Shown: in pieces, positions 49,969 through 58,456 of the stretch | Layout of the letters: each line of letters opens with the position of its first letter | Numbering within the stretch: the stretch's first letter is position 1 | Assembly: GCF_027533645.1 (NCBI RefSeq) | Contig: NZ_JAQAGY010000007.1 | Span: forward strand, 238,266-302,265 | DNA from: Paenibacillus caseinilyticus | Lineage (GTDB): Bacteria > Bacillota > Bacilli > Paenibacillales > NBRC-103111 | Reading direction: 5' to 3' | DNA length: 64,000 bases | The notes under the pieces: model-generated | Told to the model about the DNA's origin: nothing | The model's database searches: none | The model's input: only the letters and a program-made list of their open reading frames with translations | Position numbers and translations under genes: made by a program

Positions 49969-50664
49969 ATGAGCAAAGGATTCGTAACGGACATCCTTCG
50001 TGTGGCGGAGCCTGTCCTGTCTGCCTCGTGGAAGACTTTGGTCCAAGAGAAGAACGGGGAATATGCGCGGATGTACGAGGAATACGGAGAGAGGGCCTAC
50101 GGGGTGTGGGCCCAGGAGCTGATGGCCCCGGTTGCCGACCGGCTGCGCCAAGAAGGCTATGCCGTCAAAGGAGGGTTCAACCGCACGGACTCCGTGGAGA
50201 ATTGGGGGCCTCCCGAGGAGCGGGAGCGTTGCATCTGGTATACCGTCAAACGGGAGGACGGCGAGGCAGTCGGCTCGCTGGTGCTGCAGCTGTATCATTC
50301 GCACATCCAGTTCCATCTGCCGCGCCCGCCTCAGCTCCTGGCGATCGAGGCAACCCGCAGAGAAGATATTCTCGCGTCCCTCGCCATTGCCTCCACCCGT
50401 GTCCCGTGGAACCGTCCCGCCCAGCGGACCCCCGCACCGGAAGGCCGCCCTGCAGCAGGCCTCACCTGGGAATATGCGACGGATGTGGCTCTCGCGGATA
50501 CCCTCGTGCCGGGTGATGACGGACAGCTGCAGAGCTGGGCCATGGACGAAGCCTTATCGCACTGGGGCAGGCACGGCTGGGAGCTCGTTACGGTGACGCA
50601 GCGGGATGGCCGGATGATCGGCTTGTTCAAGCGCCCCTGCCCGCCCGAAGGCAGGCCTATCTAA
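49969..50664 (+). CDS. Conserved hypothetical protein with DUF4177-like C-terminus
   Basis: A 231-aa soluble protein. The first 150 residues are not recognised. The C-terminal 65 residues (LTWEYATD...SHWGRHGWELVTVTQRDGR...LFKRP) match the small DUF4177-type fold. GAAGGAGGAAGG precedes the ATG. It is the likely target of the divergent TetR repressor, so it should respond to the same small-molecule ligand. Confidence 0.6.
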   Translation: MSKGFVTDILRVAEPVLSASWKTLVQEKNGEYARMYEEYGERAYGVWAQELMAPVADRLRQEGYAVKGGFNRTDSVENWGPPEERERCIWYTVKREDGEAVGSLVLQLYHSHIQFHLPRPPQLLAIEATRREDILASLAIASTRVPWNRPAQRTPAPEGRPAAGLTWEYATDVALADTLVPGDDGQLQSWAMDEALSHWGRHGWELVTVTQRDGRMIGLFKRPCPPEGRPI

Positions 50665-50675
50665 CCCGCCGGGGA

Positions 50676-51491
50676 TTACAGATGGCGTGCCAGCCACCGG
50701 CATGCCTCCTCCCTCATCGTACGGGTAACGGCGTGCGGCACGCCGTCATACACCGACAGCTTCATCTTCTCCGGGCAATCCGCGTACCGTCTGGTCAGCT
50801 CGCGGTATACGGGCAGCGTGTAGGATTTGGGCTGGTCGGTATCTTGGTCCCCTGCCAGGATGAGCAGCGGCTTGGGAGCGAAGCCCGCCAACCGGGGGGC
50901 AGGATCTATGCTTCGAAGGAAGGCGGTCACTTCTTCCGTATAAGGAGCCGCAGCCTGCATGGCCTCCCTCCAGCGGTCGTACGTGGAAGTCTCGAGCGCC
51001 AGATCCTCCCACCGCCTCACGAAGGCCGGCAGTCCGATGACCGGCACGGCTGCCCGCACGCGTTCTTCGGCCGCCGCGAGCAGGAAGGCGGCATACCCGC
51101 CCATGGAGTCGCCTATGACGCCGGCCCTATCTGCCCGCACGCGGGGATCGCCGCGATACGCCTCCAGCAGACGATCGAAGTCTGCGGGGGCCGCTGCGAC
51201 GATCTCCAGCATATGCACCCACACGTCCAGCCCCGTCTCGGCCGGATAGACGTTCTTCGGACTCTCCGGCTCCTCGCCGGCCCCCGCCCTCTCCCCATGC
51301 CCTCTGGCATCGAAGGCCAGGAAGAATAGACCCTCCTCGGCCACCATCGCCCCGAGGGAGATACCGTCTTCTTTGCGCCCTCCGTAGCCGTGAAAATAAA
51401 CGACGAGCGGGGCTCCGACCACGCCTTCCGGGTATATCTCTAGGACGGGGATGTTCCCCGCCCGCCTGACGGCCGATCCGATCTTTCTCAT
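50676..51491 (-). CDS. Alpha/beta hydrolase (prolyl-oligopeptidase/YitV-like)
   Basis: A 271-aa cytoplasmic hydrolase. The oxyanion region is VVYFHGYGGRKEDG, the nucleophile elbow GVIGDSMGGYAAF (Ser), the Asp is in LILAGDQDTDQP, and the catalytic His in YDGVPHAVTRTM. An esterase or peptidase-like activity is expected. Convergent with the hypothetical gene, 11 nt away. Confidence 0.88.
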   Translation of the reverse strand: MRKIGSAVRRAGNIPVLEIYPEGVVGAPLVVYFHGYGGRKEDGISLGAMVAEEGLFFLAFDARGHGERAGAGEEPESPKNVYPAETGLDVWVHMLEIVAAAPADFDRLLEAYRGDPRVRADRAGVIGDSMGGYAAFLLAAAEERVRAAVPVIGLPAFVRRWEDLALETSTYDRWREAMQAAAPYTEEVTAFLRSIDPAPRLAGFAPKPLLILAGDQDTDQPKSYTLPVYRELTRRYADCPEKMKLSVYDGVPHAVTRTMREEACRWLARHL

Positions 51492-51652
51492 GCTCCACGG
51501 ACACCTCCAGATTCGTTACAAGCTCATGCCCTTATTACCTTGACACAGGAGCCCGCCAGGCGCTATGGAAAGATTGGTTATCATCTAATCTTCCTGCCGG
51601 ATGACCGTAACGAGCTAATGCGAGTTCTACTTTCTGTTATCAAAAAATCAAA

Positions 51653-51677
51653 AAAGGACACCTCTGGGGTGTCCTTT
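51653..51677 (-). terminator. Intrinsic terminator of the ABM-nitroreductase unit
   Basis: AAAGGACACC pairs with GGTGTCCTTT, followed on the minus strand by TTTTTTGATTTTTTG. Confidence 0.85.
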
Positions 51678-51730
51678 GCTTCGCCGGGTGGAATCCAAGC
51701 ATGCCTTCCATCCGTTGATGCTGCTTTGTG

Positions 51731-52027
51731 CTATGCCTGCAGGGGGCTGCCCTGGAATGCCTTGACCGCAAGCGGTGCGCTGAGGAAGCCTTTGGCTTCG
51801 GCAATGAAGCTTTGAAAATGAGCCGAGCCGTTATGCTGCGCGACGGCTTCCCCGTCACGCCATACTTCCACCATCGTGTAGGCGTGCTCCCGGCCGGTGT
51901 GCTTCAGTAGCTCGTACGAAAGATTGCCTTCTTCCGCCTGCGATGCCGCAAGCAAGGATTGAATTTGCTGCAGGAATGCCTCTTCCTTGGCAGGCTGTAC
52001 TTCCATGTGGGCGTGAATGATAATCAT
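51731..52027 (-). CDS. ABM-domain (YgiN-like) monooxygenase
   Basis: A 98-aa ferredoxin-like-fold protein: IIIHAHMEVQPAKEEAFLQQI, NLSYELLKHTGREHAYTMVEVWRD, AHFQSFIAEAKGFLS. The family includes quinol monooxygenases that act as dimers. It follows the nitroreductase gene by 51 nt and probably shares its promoter, in line with a quinone-handling role. Confidence 0.85.
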   Translation of the reverse strand: MIIIHAHMEVQPAKEEAFLQQIQSLLAASQAEEGNLSYELLKHTGREHAYTMVEVWRDGEAVAQHNGSAHFQSFIAEAKGFLSAPLAVKAFQGSPLQA

Positions 52028-52078
52028 GATCGTTCCTCCTAAGATTAGATTCGTGCGTATTTGAATCAGTAGCTCAGC

Positions 52079-52717
52079 TTATTTCCACTGGGCGACCCGG
52101 TCCACCGGAAGACGCACGGTCCGGTAGCCTTCGCCTGCGGCACGGCCGATCGAGATCAGCATCACGGGGACATAACGCTCTTTGTCCAGACCGAAAGTCT
52201 CGGCGATAAGATCCTTCTCATATCCGCCGATCGCGTTGGTATCGTAGCCATGGGCTTTGGCAGCCAGCATCAGCTGCATGGAGACCAGCCCGCCGTCGAT
52301 CAGGACGGTTTCCCTCATCACCTGCGGCGATACGCTGGAGAAGTACCCGGTGAGCGCCGTCATGTTCTTTTCTTTGACATCGGCAGGCATATAGCCGAGC
52401 TCGACAGCCTTGCTGTAGATTTCTTCCCCGTTCTCGAAGTTCTCCATGTCGCCGAACACGGCGATCACCGCGGCGGAAGTTTCTACCTGCACCTGATTGA
52501 ACTTGGCAAGCGGGGCCAAGGCCGCTTTCCCTTCCGGGCTCTCAATGACGACAAAGCGCCACGGCTGCATATTGGTAGAAGAAGGAGCGAGCGTCGCTTC
52601 CTCCAGAATCTCGGTCATTTCTTCCCGGCTGATTTTGACAGACGGATCATATTTGCGGATGGAACGGCGTCCGGAGATGATAGCTTGGAAGTCATTGGTT
52701 TTTGCAGCGGTGTTCAT
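52079..52717 (-). CDS. Nitroreductase family protein
   Basis: A 212-aa FMN-dependent NAD(P)H reductase. SGRRSIRKYDPSVKISREEM and APSSTNMQPWRFVVIES bind FMN; GGYEKDLIAETFGLDKERYVPVMLISIGRA is the C-terminal signature. It resembles Bacillus YodC/YdgI, which reduce nitroaromatics and quinones. ATG 52717 has GGGAG upstream. Downstream of a MarR gene and a 19-bp iteron array on the same strand. Confidence 0.93.
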   Translation of the reverse strand: MNTAAKTNDFQAIISGRRSIRKYDPSVKISREEMTEILEEATLAPSSTNMQPWRFVVIESPEGKAALAPLAKFNQVQVETSAAVIAVFGDMENFENGEEIYSKAVELGYMPADVKEKNMTALTGYFSSVSPQVMRETVLIDGGLVSMQLMLAAKAHGYDTNAIGGYEKDLIAETFGLDKERYVPVMLISIGRAAGEGYRTVRLPVDRVAQWK

Positions 52718-52768
52718 TTTGTACACTCCCTAAGTTGTAAGTTTTGATTGTGAAATGGATTTGGCTTG

Positions 52769-52830
52769 GTTACATGATTTCATTGTTGTTACGTGATTTC
52801 ATTGTTGTTACATGATTCTGATTCCGTTAC
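52769..52830. repeat. 19-bp direct repeat array between MarR and nitroreductase genes
   Basis: GTTACATGATTTCATTGTT (52769), GTTACGTGATTTCATTGTT (52788) and a diverging GTTACATGATTCTGATTCC (52807), then GTTAC running into the MarR stop codon region. It covers nearly the whole gap upstream of the nitroreductase gene. Confidence 0.65.
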
Positions 52831-53252
52831 TGGATCCCGTCCGTCCGGGTCAGCATGCGGTCCAGCATGTCCGCGAGGAGCCGGCGTTCTTCTTCGCTGA
52901 AGTCCTGAAGCATCCGCGCGACGAACCGGGCCTTCTCCTCCTTATAAGCGATAATCTCCCCCCGGCCCTGCTCCGTGAGACGTACCAAGGTAATCCGGTT
53001 ATCGGCCGGGTTCGTGCGGCGGGTTACCACGCCGTCCGCTTCGAGCTGCTTCAAGTGCCGGGTAACTGCGGCATGATCGATGCCGACTTCTTTCTGAAGC
53101 GCCGTCTGGCTGATCTCCTCTGCATGGTAGAGCATCTGCAGCAGGCGAAACCTCGAGGGACTGACCCCCGTGCAGCGTTCAAAATTCGTAGCGATTTGTT
53201 TGTTCAAGGCGACGAGCCGGTCAAAAATGGATGCTTCCTCCGCTTGCGGCAT
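52827..53252 (-). CDS. MarR-family transcriptional regulator
   Basis: A 141-aa winged-helix regulator: SPSRFRLLQMLYHAEEISQTALQKEVGIDHAAVTRHLKQLEADGVVTRR then DNRITLVRLTEQGR. ATG 53252 follows GGGGGAGG; the frame upstream to 53330 runs through a promoter palindrome. It is co-oriented with the nitroreductase and ABM genes and probably senses electrophiles, like YodB/MhqR-type regulators, although no sensing Cys stands out. Confidence 0.9.
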   Translation of the reverse strand: MPQAEEASIFDRLVALNKQIATNFERCTGVSPSRFRLLQMLYHAEEISQTALQKEVGIDHAAVTRHLKQLEADGVVTRRTNPADNRITLVRLTEQGRGEIIAYKEEKARFVARMLQDFSEEERRLLADMLDRMLTRTDGIQ

Positions 53253-53310
53253 GCTGTGCCTCCCCCCGGATAGAGAACGGGAAATTAAATTGCCTGTAAT
53301 TGTTTGACCA

Positions 53311-53323
53311 ATCAATGATTGAT
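53311..53323. promoter_or_regulatory. Palindrome upstream of MarR gene
   Basis: ATCAATGATTGAT is a perfect inverted repeat about 60 bp upstream of the MarR start, a likely autoregulatory operator. Confidence 0.55.
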
Positions 53324-53449
53324 CTATCAAGTAATATAAAATACACGCTTCCTTTTGTCAAGTGACTTACAGAAAGATAAGGCAATGGCAAATCATTCCC
53401 GGGGCAACGGATGCCATCATGTCTGCCTGGAATCATAGTTTCTCTCCTG

Positions 53450-53479
53450 TTGACATCCTGCCTCCACTCCCTTTATTAT
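53450..53479 (+). promoter_or_regulatory. Promoter of the gene at 53522
   Basis: TTGACA (53450-53455), 18 bp, TATTAT (53474-53479). Confidence 0.55.
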
Positions 53480-53521
53480 TTTCACTTATCTGTATCTCTT
53501 CAGGAAAGTGGGCATCGAACG

Positions 53522-54286
53522 TTGAACGTATGGTTAATCGTGTATTATCTCTTCATCTTTGCAGGGACGGTCGGGTTCGTATCGAGCGGGAATGAACGCC
53601 ACCTTCTCTGGTTCCTCCCCCTCATCTTCTTGTCAGCCATCCCTTTGGCCTTGTGGGATTCATTGAAGTACAACCGCTTGTTCCTCGCCGGCCGGGTGGA
53701 TGAGGCCTTCGCCGAGTTGGAAGCCAGAGAACGCAAGAACAGCGGCAAACCGAAGGCCAGGAACACCCTGCTGCTCTCCAAGGCGGCTTTATTCGCCAAC
53801 ACCGGGGACTATGAGAAATCGGACGAAACGCTCGGTGGGATCCACGGCCAGCTGGACCCTAATGGGGAAGGGATGCGGCTCGGGCTGAAGGCTTATAATG
53901 CGCTGATGGCCGGGGGAGAGCTGACCGCAGCCCGCGAGGAGCTCGTGGCAGCGATGAAGCTGATCGACCTGCCCGCGAATCATCTGATTCTGGCGAACAT
54001 CGAAGAAGGCCTGGGCCGCGGGGCAGCGGCGGCGGATGCCGTCCGTACGTACGAGGACAGCAAGCGGAGCCGGCGGCTCATCCCCGGCTGGACGATGCTA
54101 CTCGTGAACAGCAAGCTCGAAGCCTCCTTCTCCCATTATCTGCTCGGCCGCTATTATGTGTCTTCCGGCGAGGAGGCCCTGGCCGCCCAGCACCTGAGGC
54201 TCTGCATACAGTCCAATCCGCCGGGGGTGTATGGGGAGCTGTCCGCCCGGCTGCTGACCCGCCTCACCGAGAAGCGGGATACCTGA
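53522..54286 (+). CDS. Membrane-anchored TPR-like hypothetical protein
   Basis: A protein of about 254 aa. Two transmembrane helices (NVWLIVYYLFIFAGTVGF and LLWFLPLIFLSAIPLALW) are followed by a helical region with tetratricopeptide-like spacing (AGRVDEAFAELEARERK, LSKAALFANTGDYEKSDETLGG, LLGRYYVSSGEEALAAQHLRLC). The frame is open from 53411, but a TTGACA/TATTAT promoter lies at 53450-53479, so TTG 53522 is the likely start, though its ribosome site is weak. Function unknown; scaffold role plausible. Confidence 0.6.
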   Translation: MNVWLIVYYLFIFAGTVGFVSSGNERHLLWFLPLIFLSAIPLALWDSLKYNRLFLAGRVDEAFAELEARERKNSGKPKARNTLLLSKAALFANTGDYEKSDETLGGIHGQLDPNGEGMRLGLKAYNALMAGGELTAAREELVAAMKLIDLPANHLILANIEEGLGRGAAAADAVRTYEDSKRSRRLIPGWTMLLVNSKLEASFSHYLLGRYYVSSGEEALAAQHLRLCIQSNPPGVYGELSARLLTRLTEKRDT

Positions 54287-54370
54287 CACAGGCGGACAAG
54301 CTCACCCCCACTCCGATAGGAACACTCAAGGAGCGTACTACCGGAGAGTGCGCCGGGTTAAGCTCATCCA

Positions 54371-54555
54371 TTCAACTCCATTCAGCTCCATTCGGCTCCA
54401 TTCGGCTCCATTCAGCTCCATTCAGCTCCATTCGGCTCCATTCGGCTCCATTCAGCTCCATTCAGCTCCATTCAGCTCCATTCGGCTCCATTCGGCTCCA
54501 TTCGGCTCCATTCGGCTCCATTCGGCTCCATTCGGCTCCATTCGGCTCCATTCAG
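54371..54555. repeat. 10-bp tandem repeat, 18 copies of TTCRGCTCCA
   Basis: Eighteen uninterrupted units plus a partial one. The first is TTCAACTCCA; the rest vary only at one A/G position, in blocks (A G G A A G G A A A then G throughout). The array lies between the end of the TPR-like gene and the terminator of the nicotianamine-synthase-like gene. Confidence 0.95.
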
Positions 54556-54563
54556 TACAAAAA

Positions 54564-54595
54564 GAACAAGGACTGCCCCCGGGCAGTCCTTGTTC
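54564..54595 (-). terminator. Intrinsic terminator of the nicotianamine-synthase-like gene
   Basis: GAACAAGGACTGCC pairs perfectly with GGCAGTCCTTGTTC; on the minus strand TTTTTGT follows. Confidence 0.9.
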
Positions 54596-54611
54596 CGTGT
54601 ATGGACGGATT

Positions 54612-55484
54612 TCACGCCCGCCGGTAGAACAACGTGGAATTAATTACGATCCTCTCTACGGGCGGCGTCCGGTCCAGCAGCCTCCACCCCGCTGCCTCCC
54701 ATGCTTCCTCGTCGACCGACTCGTACATGAGCCTGCGCATGCCCTCCGCTGTCCGCACCGCCACCAGCGCCTGCGGCTGCGTGCGCCTGATCTGCTCCAA
54801 CACGCTGCTTTTGCCGGTCACGAGGCTCGCTACGAAGACGGTGCCGTAGGGGGCATAGTCGAACGCCGCCCCCGGGTGGTTCACCACCTGCACGCCAGCG
54901 CCGAGTCCGAGCCGGCCGATCAGCTCTCCGGAGACCTCGCAGGCAGCGGGATCGATATCTACGCACGTGACGGGCAGCCCCTCCTTCAGGTGCAAGAGCA
55001 CCGGACTCATCGGAAGCGGTCCGCTGCCGACGAAGGCGATCGGCCGGCGCTTATGCTCCTGCCCGGCAAGCGACCGCCACTTCTCCAGCTCGCGCCCCAC
55101 CAGCGTGTCATAGATGGGCCAGACGGCGAGTTCCCGCAGCTCCAGGAGGTTCAGCGCGGGACGGCCGACGAGGGAGCGGGCCTCGCAGCGCTCGCTCTCC
55201 CCTTCCGCATCCGACAGCCTGGACAGCAGCTCCGGAAGCAGCCGCAGAATCTCCGGGTCGTTCATCACGCCGTACACTTCCTCCGGCGAATAGACTTCCC
55301 GCACCCGGCGGCGCAGCTCCTCTACCGCTCCTTGAATGCAGGGATCCGGCAGGGAGCGGGCCGAGGCGGCGATTAGCCTGCTCCAGGTGTGTTTGACCAG
55401 CTCAATCAAGTCCGGGATTCTTGGGGTCCCGGCATATCGTCTCTGCCTCTCTACGGAGCCAGCTTCCAGCGTATCGTGTTCCAA
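54612..55484 (-). CDS. Nicotianamine-synthase-like protein (CntL-type metallophore enzyme)
   Basis: A protein of about 290 aa of the nicotianamine synthase family. The SAM-binding region is PIAFVGSGPLPMSPVLLH, with VTCVDIDPAACEVSGELIGRLG and TVFVASLVTGKSSVLEQI, all hallmarks of the family. It transfers one or more aminobutyrate units from SAM to an amino acid or amine. In bacteria this gives staphylopine, pseudopaline or bacillopaline when paired with an opine dehydrogenase (CntM). No cntM or metal-opine ABC transporter is within the window. ATG 55505 has no ribosome site; TTG 55484 has GGAGG 9 nt upstream. Confidence 0.85.
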   Translation of the reverse strand: MEHDTLEAGSVERQRRYAGTPRIPDLIELVKHTWSRLIAASARSLPDPCIQGAVEELRRRVREVYSPEEVYGVMNDPEILRLLPELLSRLSDAEGESERCEARSLVGRPALNLLELRELAVWPIYDTLVGRELEKWRSLAGQEHKRRPIAFVGSGPLPMSPVLLHLKEGLPVTCVDIDPAACEVSGELIGRLGLGAGVQVVNHPGAAFDYAPYGTVFVASLVTGKSSVLEQIRRTQPQALVAVRTAEGMRRLMYESVDEEAWEAAGWRLLDRTPPVERIVINSTLFYRRA

Positions 55485-55599
55485 GGCGGACAACCTCCGA
55501 TCCATGGCGGCTATAGGCGTATACCAATATATTCGCCTTGTCCCTTTTTTAGACGCCCGGACTTCCTGAAGCTATGAAGGGTGAAGGTTGATAATCCCG

Positions 55600-56058
55600 C
55601 TACAGGAGATACAGCAGAAGCGCGACCGCCCCGAACAAGAGCACGGGGACAGCAGCGAGGAGCCACCGGATCCGCAGCGGTGTATGCGCCGCCCTCCAGT
55701 CGATCCACCGGTCGTAGCCGAAGTATATGACCGCCGCCGTCCCTCCGAGAATGCTGAACAAAGAGGAGTCTACCACGAAGCCGAAGAGAAACCCAGTGAG
55801 CACATGGAGCATCCCTGACAGCAGCCAGGCTCCGGGACCGCGCCTTCCCCACGCCCGGAAGGCCCCCTCCAAGAGGGCCGAGAGGCCCACGCCATACACG
55901 AAGCTTCCGGGCACCGCGTACGCCGCGACCAAGCCCACCCAGCCCATGTAATTCTCGAGGTCCCGGCCGCCCCCCATCCCGCCCATGAACGGAAAGGAAA
56001 ACAGGAAGATCAGCGTCCATGCCGTGAAATAGGCGGCCATGAGTTTGCGGATAAACAA
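55600..56058 (-). CDS. Four-helix membrane protein, hypothetical
   Basis: A 152-aa protein with four transmembrane segments (AYFTAWTLIFLFSFPF, WVGLVAAYAVPGSFVYGVGL, LHVLTGFLFGFVVDSSLFSIL, IRWLLAAVPVLLFGAVALLL). Not recognised. The start is TTG 56058 after GGGAAGGGG, or ATG 56040. It lies 95-116 nt upstream of the nicotianamine-synthase-like gene on the same strand; co-transcription and a transport-related role are possible but unsupported. Confidence 0.55.
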   Translation of the reverse strand: MFIRKLMAAYFTAWTLIFLFSFPFMGGMGGGRDLENYMGWVGLVAAYAVPGSFVYGVGLSALLEGAFRAWGRRGPGAWLLSGMLHVLTGFLFGFVVDSSLFSILGGTAAVIYFGYDRWIDWRAAHTPLRIRWLLAAVPVLLFGAVALLLYLL

Positions 56059-56211
56059 TAGTGCAGCCCCTTCCCTGCCCGATGCCGTATTTCCTCATCC
56101 AAAAACAGGAAACCGGATGGATTTTCGCACCGGGCGGCTTGCTTATCATGATTTAACGTCCGTGCCAGGGTAAAAGTTGCGGCGAGCCGCAGCCCCGGGA
56201 AATAGAAAATA

Positions 56212-56232
56212 CCCGTTCCGGGAGAGAACGGG
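56212..56232 (-). terminator. Intrinsic terminator of the type III PKS operon
   Basis: CCCGTTC and GAACGGG form a short stem, followed on the minus strand by TATTTTCTATTT. Confidence 0.65.
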
Positions 56233-56257
56233 CGAAGCGGTACGCTATTCTTGGCGG

Positions 56258-58393
56258 TCAGCGCGGCCCCCGGTGTCCGGGCCACCAGTTCAACCCGCCG
56301 AGCAGCTTCATCAGGGCCGGGACCAGCATCAGCCGGATGACGGTAGCATCGATGAAGATCGCGGCGGCGATCCCGACCCCGAGCTGGCGGACGCCGGCCA
56401 CATCGCCGAAGGCGAACGGCGCCGTGACGGCGATCAGGATGGCGGCCGCCGCCGTGATGACCCGGGAGGTGGAAGCCAGGCCCTCTCTCACTGCCCGCTC
56501 GTTGTCTCCCGTCTCCCGGTAGGTCTCCGCGATTCTCGACAGCAGGAAGACGCCATAGTCCATGCTGATGCCGAAGACCAGCCCGAAGATGAAGACCGGG
56601 ATCATGACCGCAATGGGAGACAGTTCGCCGGAGAAGCCCCCTTCCCCGAAGATCCATACCAGAATGCCGAAGGAAGCCGCGAGGCTGAGCAGGTTCATCC
56701 CCACGGCCTTCAAGGGCAGGAGCAGGGAGCGGAACGCCAGGAACAGCACGAGCACATTCGCCGTCAGGATGAAGAGCGCTGCGGGCGGGAGCCCCCGGCG
56801 GATCGCATCGAACACTTCCTGCCGGTATTTGGCTTCGCCTCCCACGAGGAACGGCAGTTTCGCCGAGGCCCCTTCCGCTTCCCATCGGCGCAGCAGTGGA
56901 GCAGCGGCCGGATCGTCCGCCTGCATCTTGAGGGTCGCCGCCACCAGCATCCGGTTCCCGGCGATATAGGAGCCGAGAGCTTTCTCCGCCGCCGGCGGAA
57001 GACCGCTCCGCTGAAGCAGGTCATACAGGGCGGCGGGGGGCATCTTCATCCGGGAGAATGCCGAGCTGACCGACGCGATATGGGGATCGTTCTCCAGCCG
57101 CTCTACCAACGCATACGCTTCCAGCCAGTCGCTTCGGCTCAGCCCGCCCCCCTTCCCCTCCAAGACCCAATAGACGGGCGTCAGCGACGTCCCGAACTGC
57201 TGGCGGAGCGCTGCCTCTGCCAGCCTCGATTCGTAGGAACGCGGCAGCGAGGAAGCACCCGGCACATCCCAGGACATGTCCCGCAAGGGCAGCACCGCCG
57301 GTAAGAGCACGGCAGCGGCGAGCAGCGCTACCCGGAGAGGTCTGCGCATGACATAGCGCGGCCAGCGCTCCCACAGAGAAGCCCGCGTCCGGCGGGGCCT
57401 AGGCGTCCCGATCACGCCCCGCAGCAAGAACAAGAGGGCGGGGAGCAGCGTCAGGGTCAGGAGGACGGACACCGCCAGTACGATCAGAGCCGCCAGGGCG
57501 ATGGAGCGGAACATGGGCAGCGGGATGAACAGGAGCCCGGCCAGTCCCGGGCCGATACAGGCGCCCGAGAAGACGACGGCCCGCCCGGCCGTCCGGAGCG
57601 CCACGGCCAGAGCCTCTTCCGCTGTATGCCGGGCGAGTTCTTCGCGGAAGCGGCTGACGAGCATCAGGGCGAAGTCAATGCTGAGCGCCAGCCCCGTCAT
57701 CGTCATGACGTTCGGCACGAAGGAGGATAAGCCGAGGCGGCCGCCCGTCAAGGACAAGATGCCCGCGCTGCCCGTCACCGCGGCCGCGCCGATCAGGACC
57801 GGCAGGAGCGCCGGGATGCTGCCGCCGAACGCCAGCCTCAGGATCAGGAAGGCCGCAGGCAGGCCGATCAGTTCCGCCAGGAAGAGATCCCGGCGGCTGG
57901 CGGCATTCACATCGGCCTGGACCACGGATTTGCCCGTGATCCTCACCGAGAGGCCTTCCCTTGCCGGAAGCCGTTCCCGCAGTTCCCGGAGCACCGGTTC
58001 CATCCGGTAGGGGGCCTGTCCGAACGCCAGCACCGCATAGGCGGCATCCGCGGTCATCATGCCTTCTCCCTCCCAAGGAGGTATGCGGCGTTCCAGTCCC
58101 TGCAGCCCGTCCAGCCGCGAGAGCGCAAGACGGATGAAGCTGTGCAGCTCCCCGGGAGACACCTGCGGCTCCTTCTCGAAGACGAGCAGTATAGGATCCG
58201 CCGGAATCCCGAACTCGGAGCCGATCAGGCTCTGCACCCGGATATAAGCGTCGTCCGCGACCAGACCGTGATCCTGAAGCACCGAAGGAAGATGATCGGC
58301 AAGCGGGCCGAAGCCGGTCAGGAAGATGAGCCAGAGCAGGATGAAGCAGCGGGGATACCGGCACGACAGCCGGGCAAGCCGGGTAGATCCCAT
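56258..58393 (-). CDS. MMPL-family RND transporter
   Basis: A 711-aa membrane transporter. Twelve helices arranged as 1+5 twice, with large extracytoplasmic loops after helices 1 and 7. VMTMTGLALSIDFALMLVSRFREEL and FGISMDYGVFLLSRIAETYRETG are the conserved Asp/Tyr-containing helix 4 and 10 motifs of MMPL/YdfJ proteins. Family members export lipids. As the last gene of the type III PKS operon it is the obvious exporter of a phenolic lipid. ATG 58393 is preceded by AAGGAGGAG at a somewhat long distance. Confidence 0.92.
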   Translation of the reverse strand: MGSTRLARLSCRYPRCFILLWLIFLTGFGPLADHLPSVLQDHGLVADDAYIRVQSLIGSEFGIPADPILLVFEKEPQVSPGELHSFIRLALSRLDGLQGLERRIPPWEGEGMMTADAAYAVLAFGQAPYRMEPVLRELRERLPAREGLSVRITGKSVVQADVNAASRRDLFLAELIGLPAAFLILRLAFGGSIPALLPVLIGAAAVTGSAGILSLTGGRLGLSSFVPNVMTMTGLALSIDFALMLVSRFREELARHTAEEALAVALRTAGRAVVFSGACIGPGLAGLLFIPLPMFRSIALAALIVLAVSVLLTLTLLPALLFLLRGVIGTPRPRRTRASLWERWPRYVMRRPLRVALLAAAVLLPAVLPLRDMSWDVPGASSLPRSYESRLAEAALRQQFGTSLTPVYWVLEGKGGGLSRSDWLEAYALVERLENDPHIASVSSAFSRMKMPPAALYDLLQRSGLPPAAEKALGSYIAGNRMLVAATLKMQADDPAAAPLLRRWEAEGASAKLPFLVGGEAKYRQEVFDAIRRGLPPAALFILTANVLVLFLAFRSLLLPLKAVGMNLLSLAASFGILVWIFGEGGFSGELSPIAVMIPVFIFGLVFGISMDYGVFLLSRIAETYRETGDNERAVREGLASTSRVITAAAAILIAVTAPFAFGDVAGVRQLGVGIAAAIFIDATVIRLMLVPALMKLLGGLNWWPGHRGPR

Positions 58394-58456
58394 GGTTGGC
58401 CGTTCTCCTCCTTCCGCTGAAGCGGTCTCCCCGCCCACCGTATGCGGCCTGCTTCA

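Noticed and set aside
54371..54555. CRISPR array
   Set aside because: The units are contiguous 10-mers without spacers, and no cas gene is present.
54348..55376. Plus-strand open frame beginning with HSAPFSSI-type peptide repeats
   Set aside because: The repeats come from the 10-bp minisatellite, and the rest is antisense to the nicotianamine-synthase-like gene. No ribosome site.
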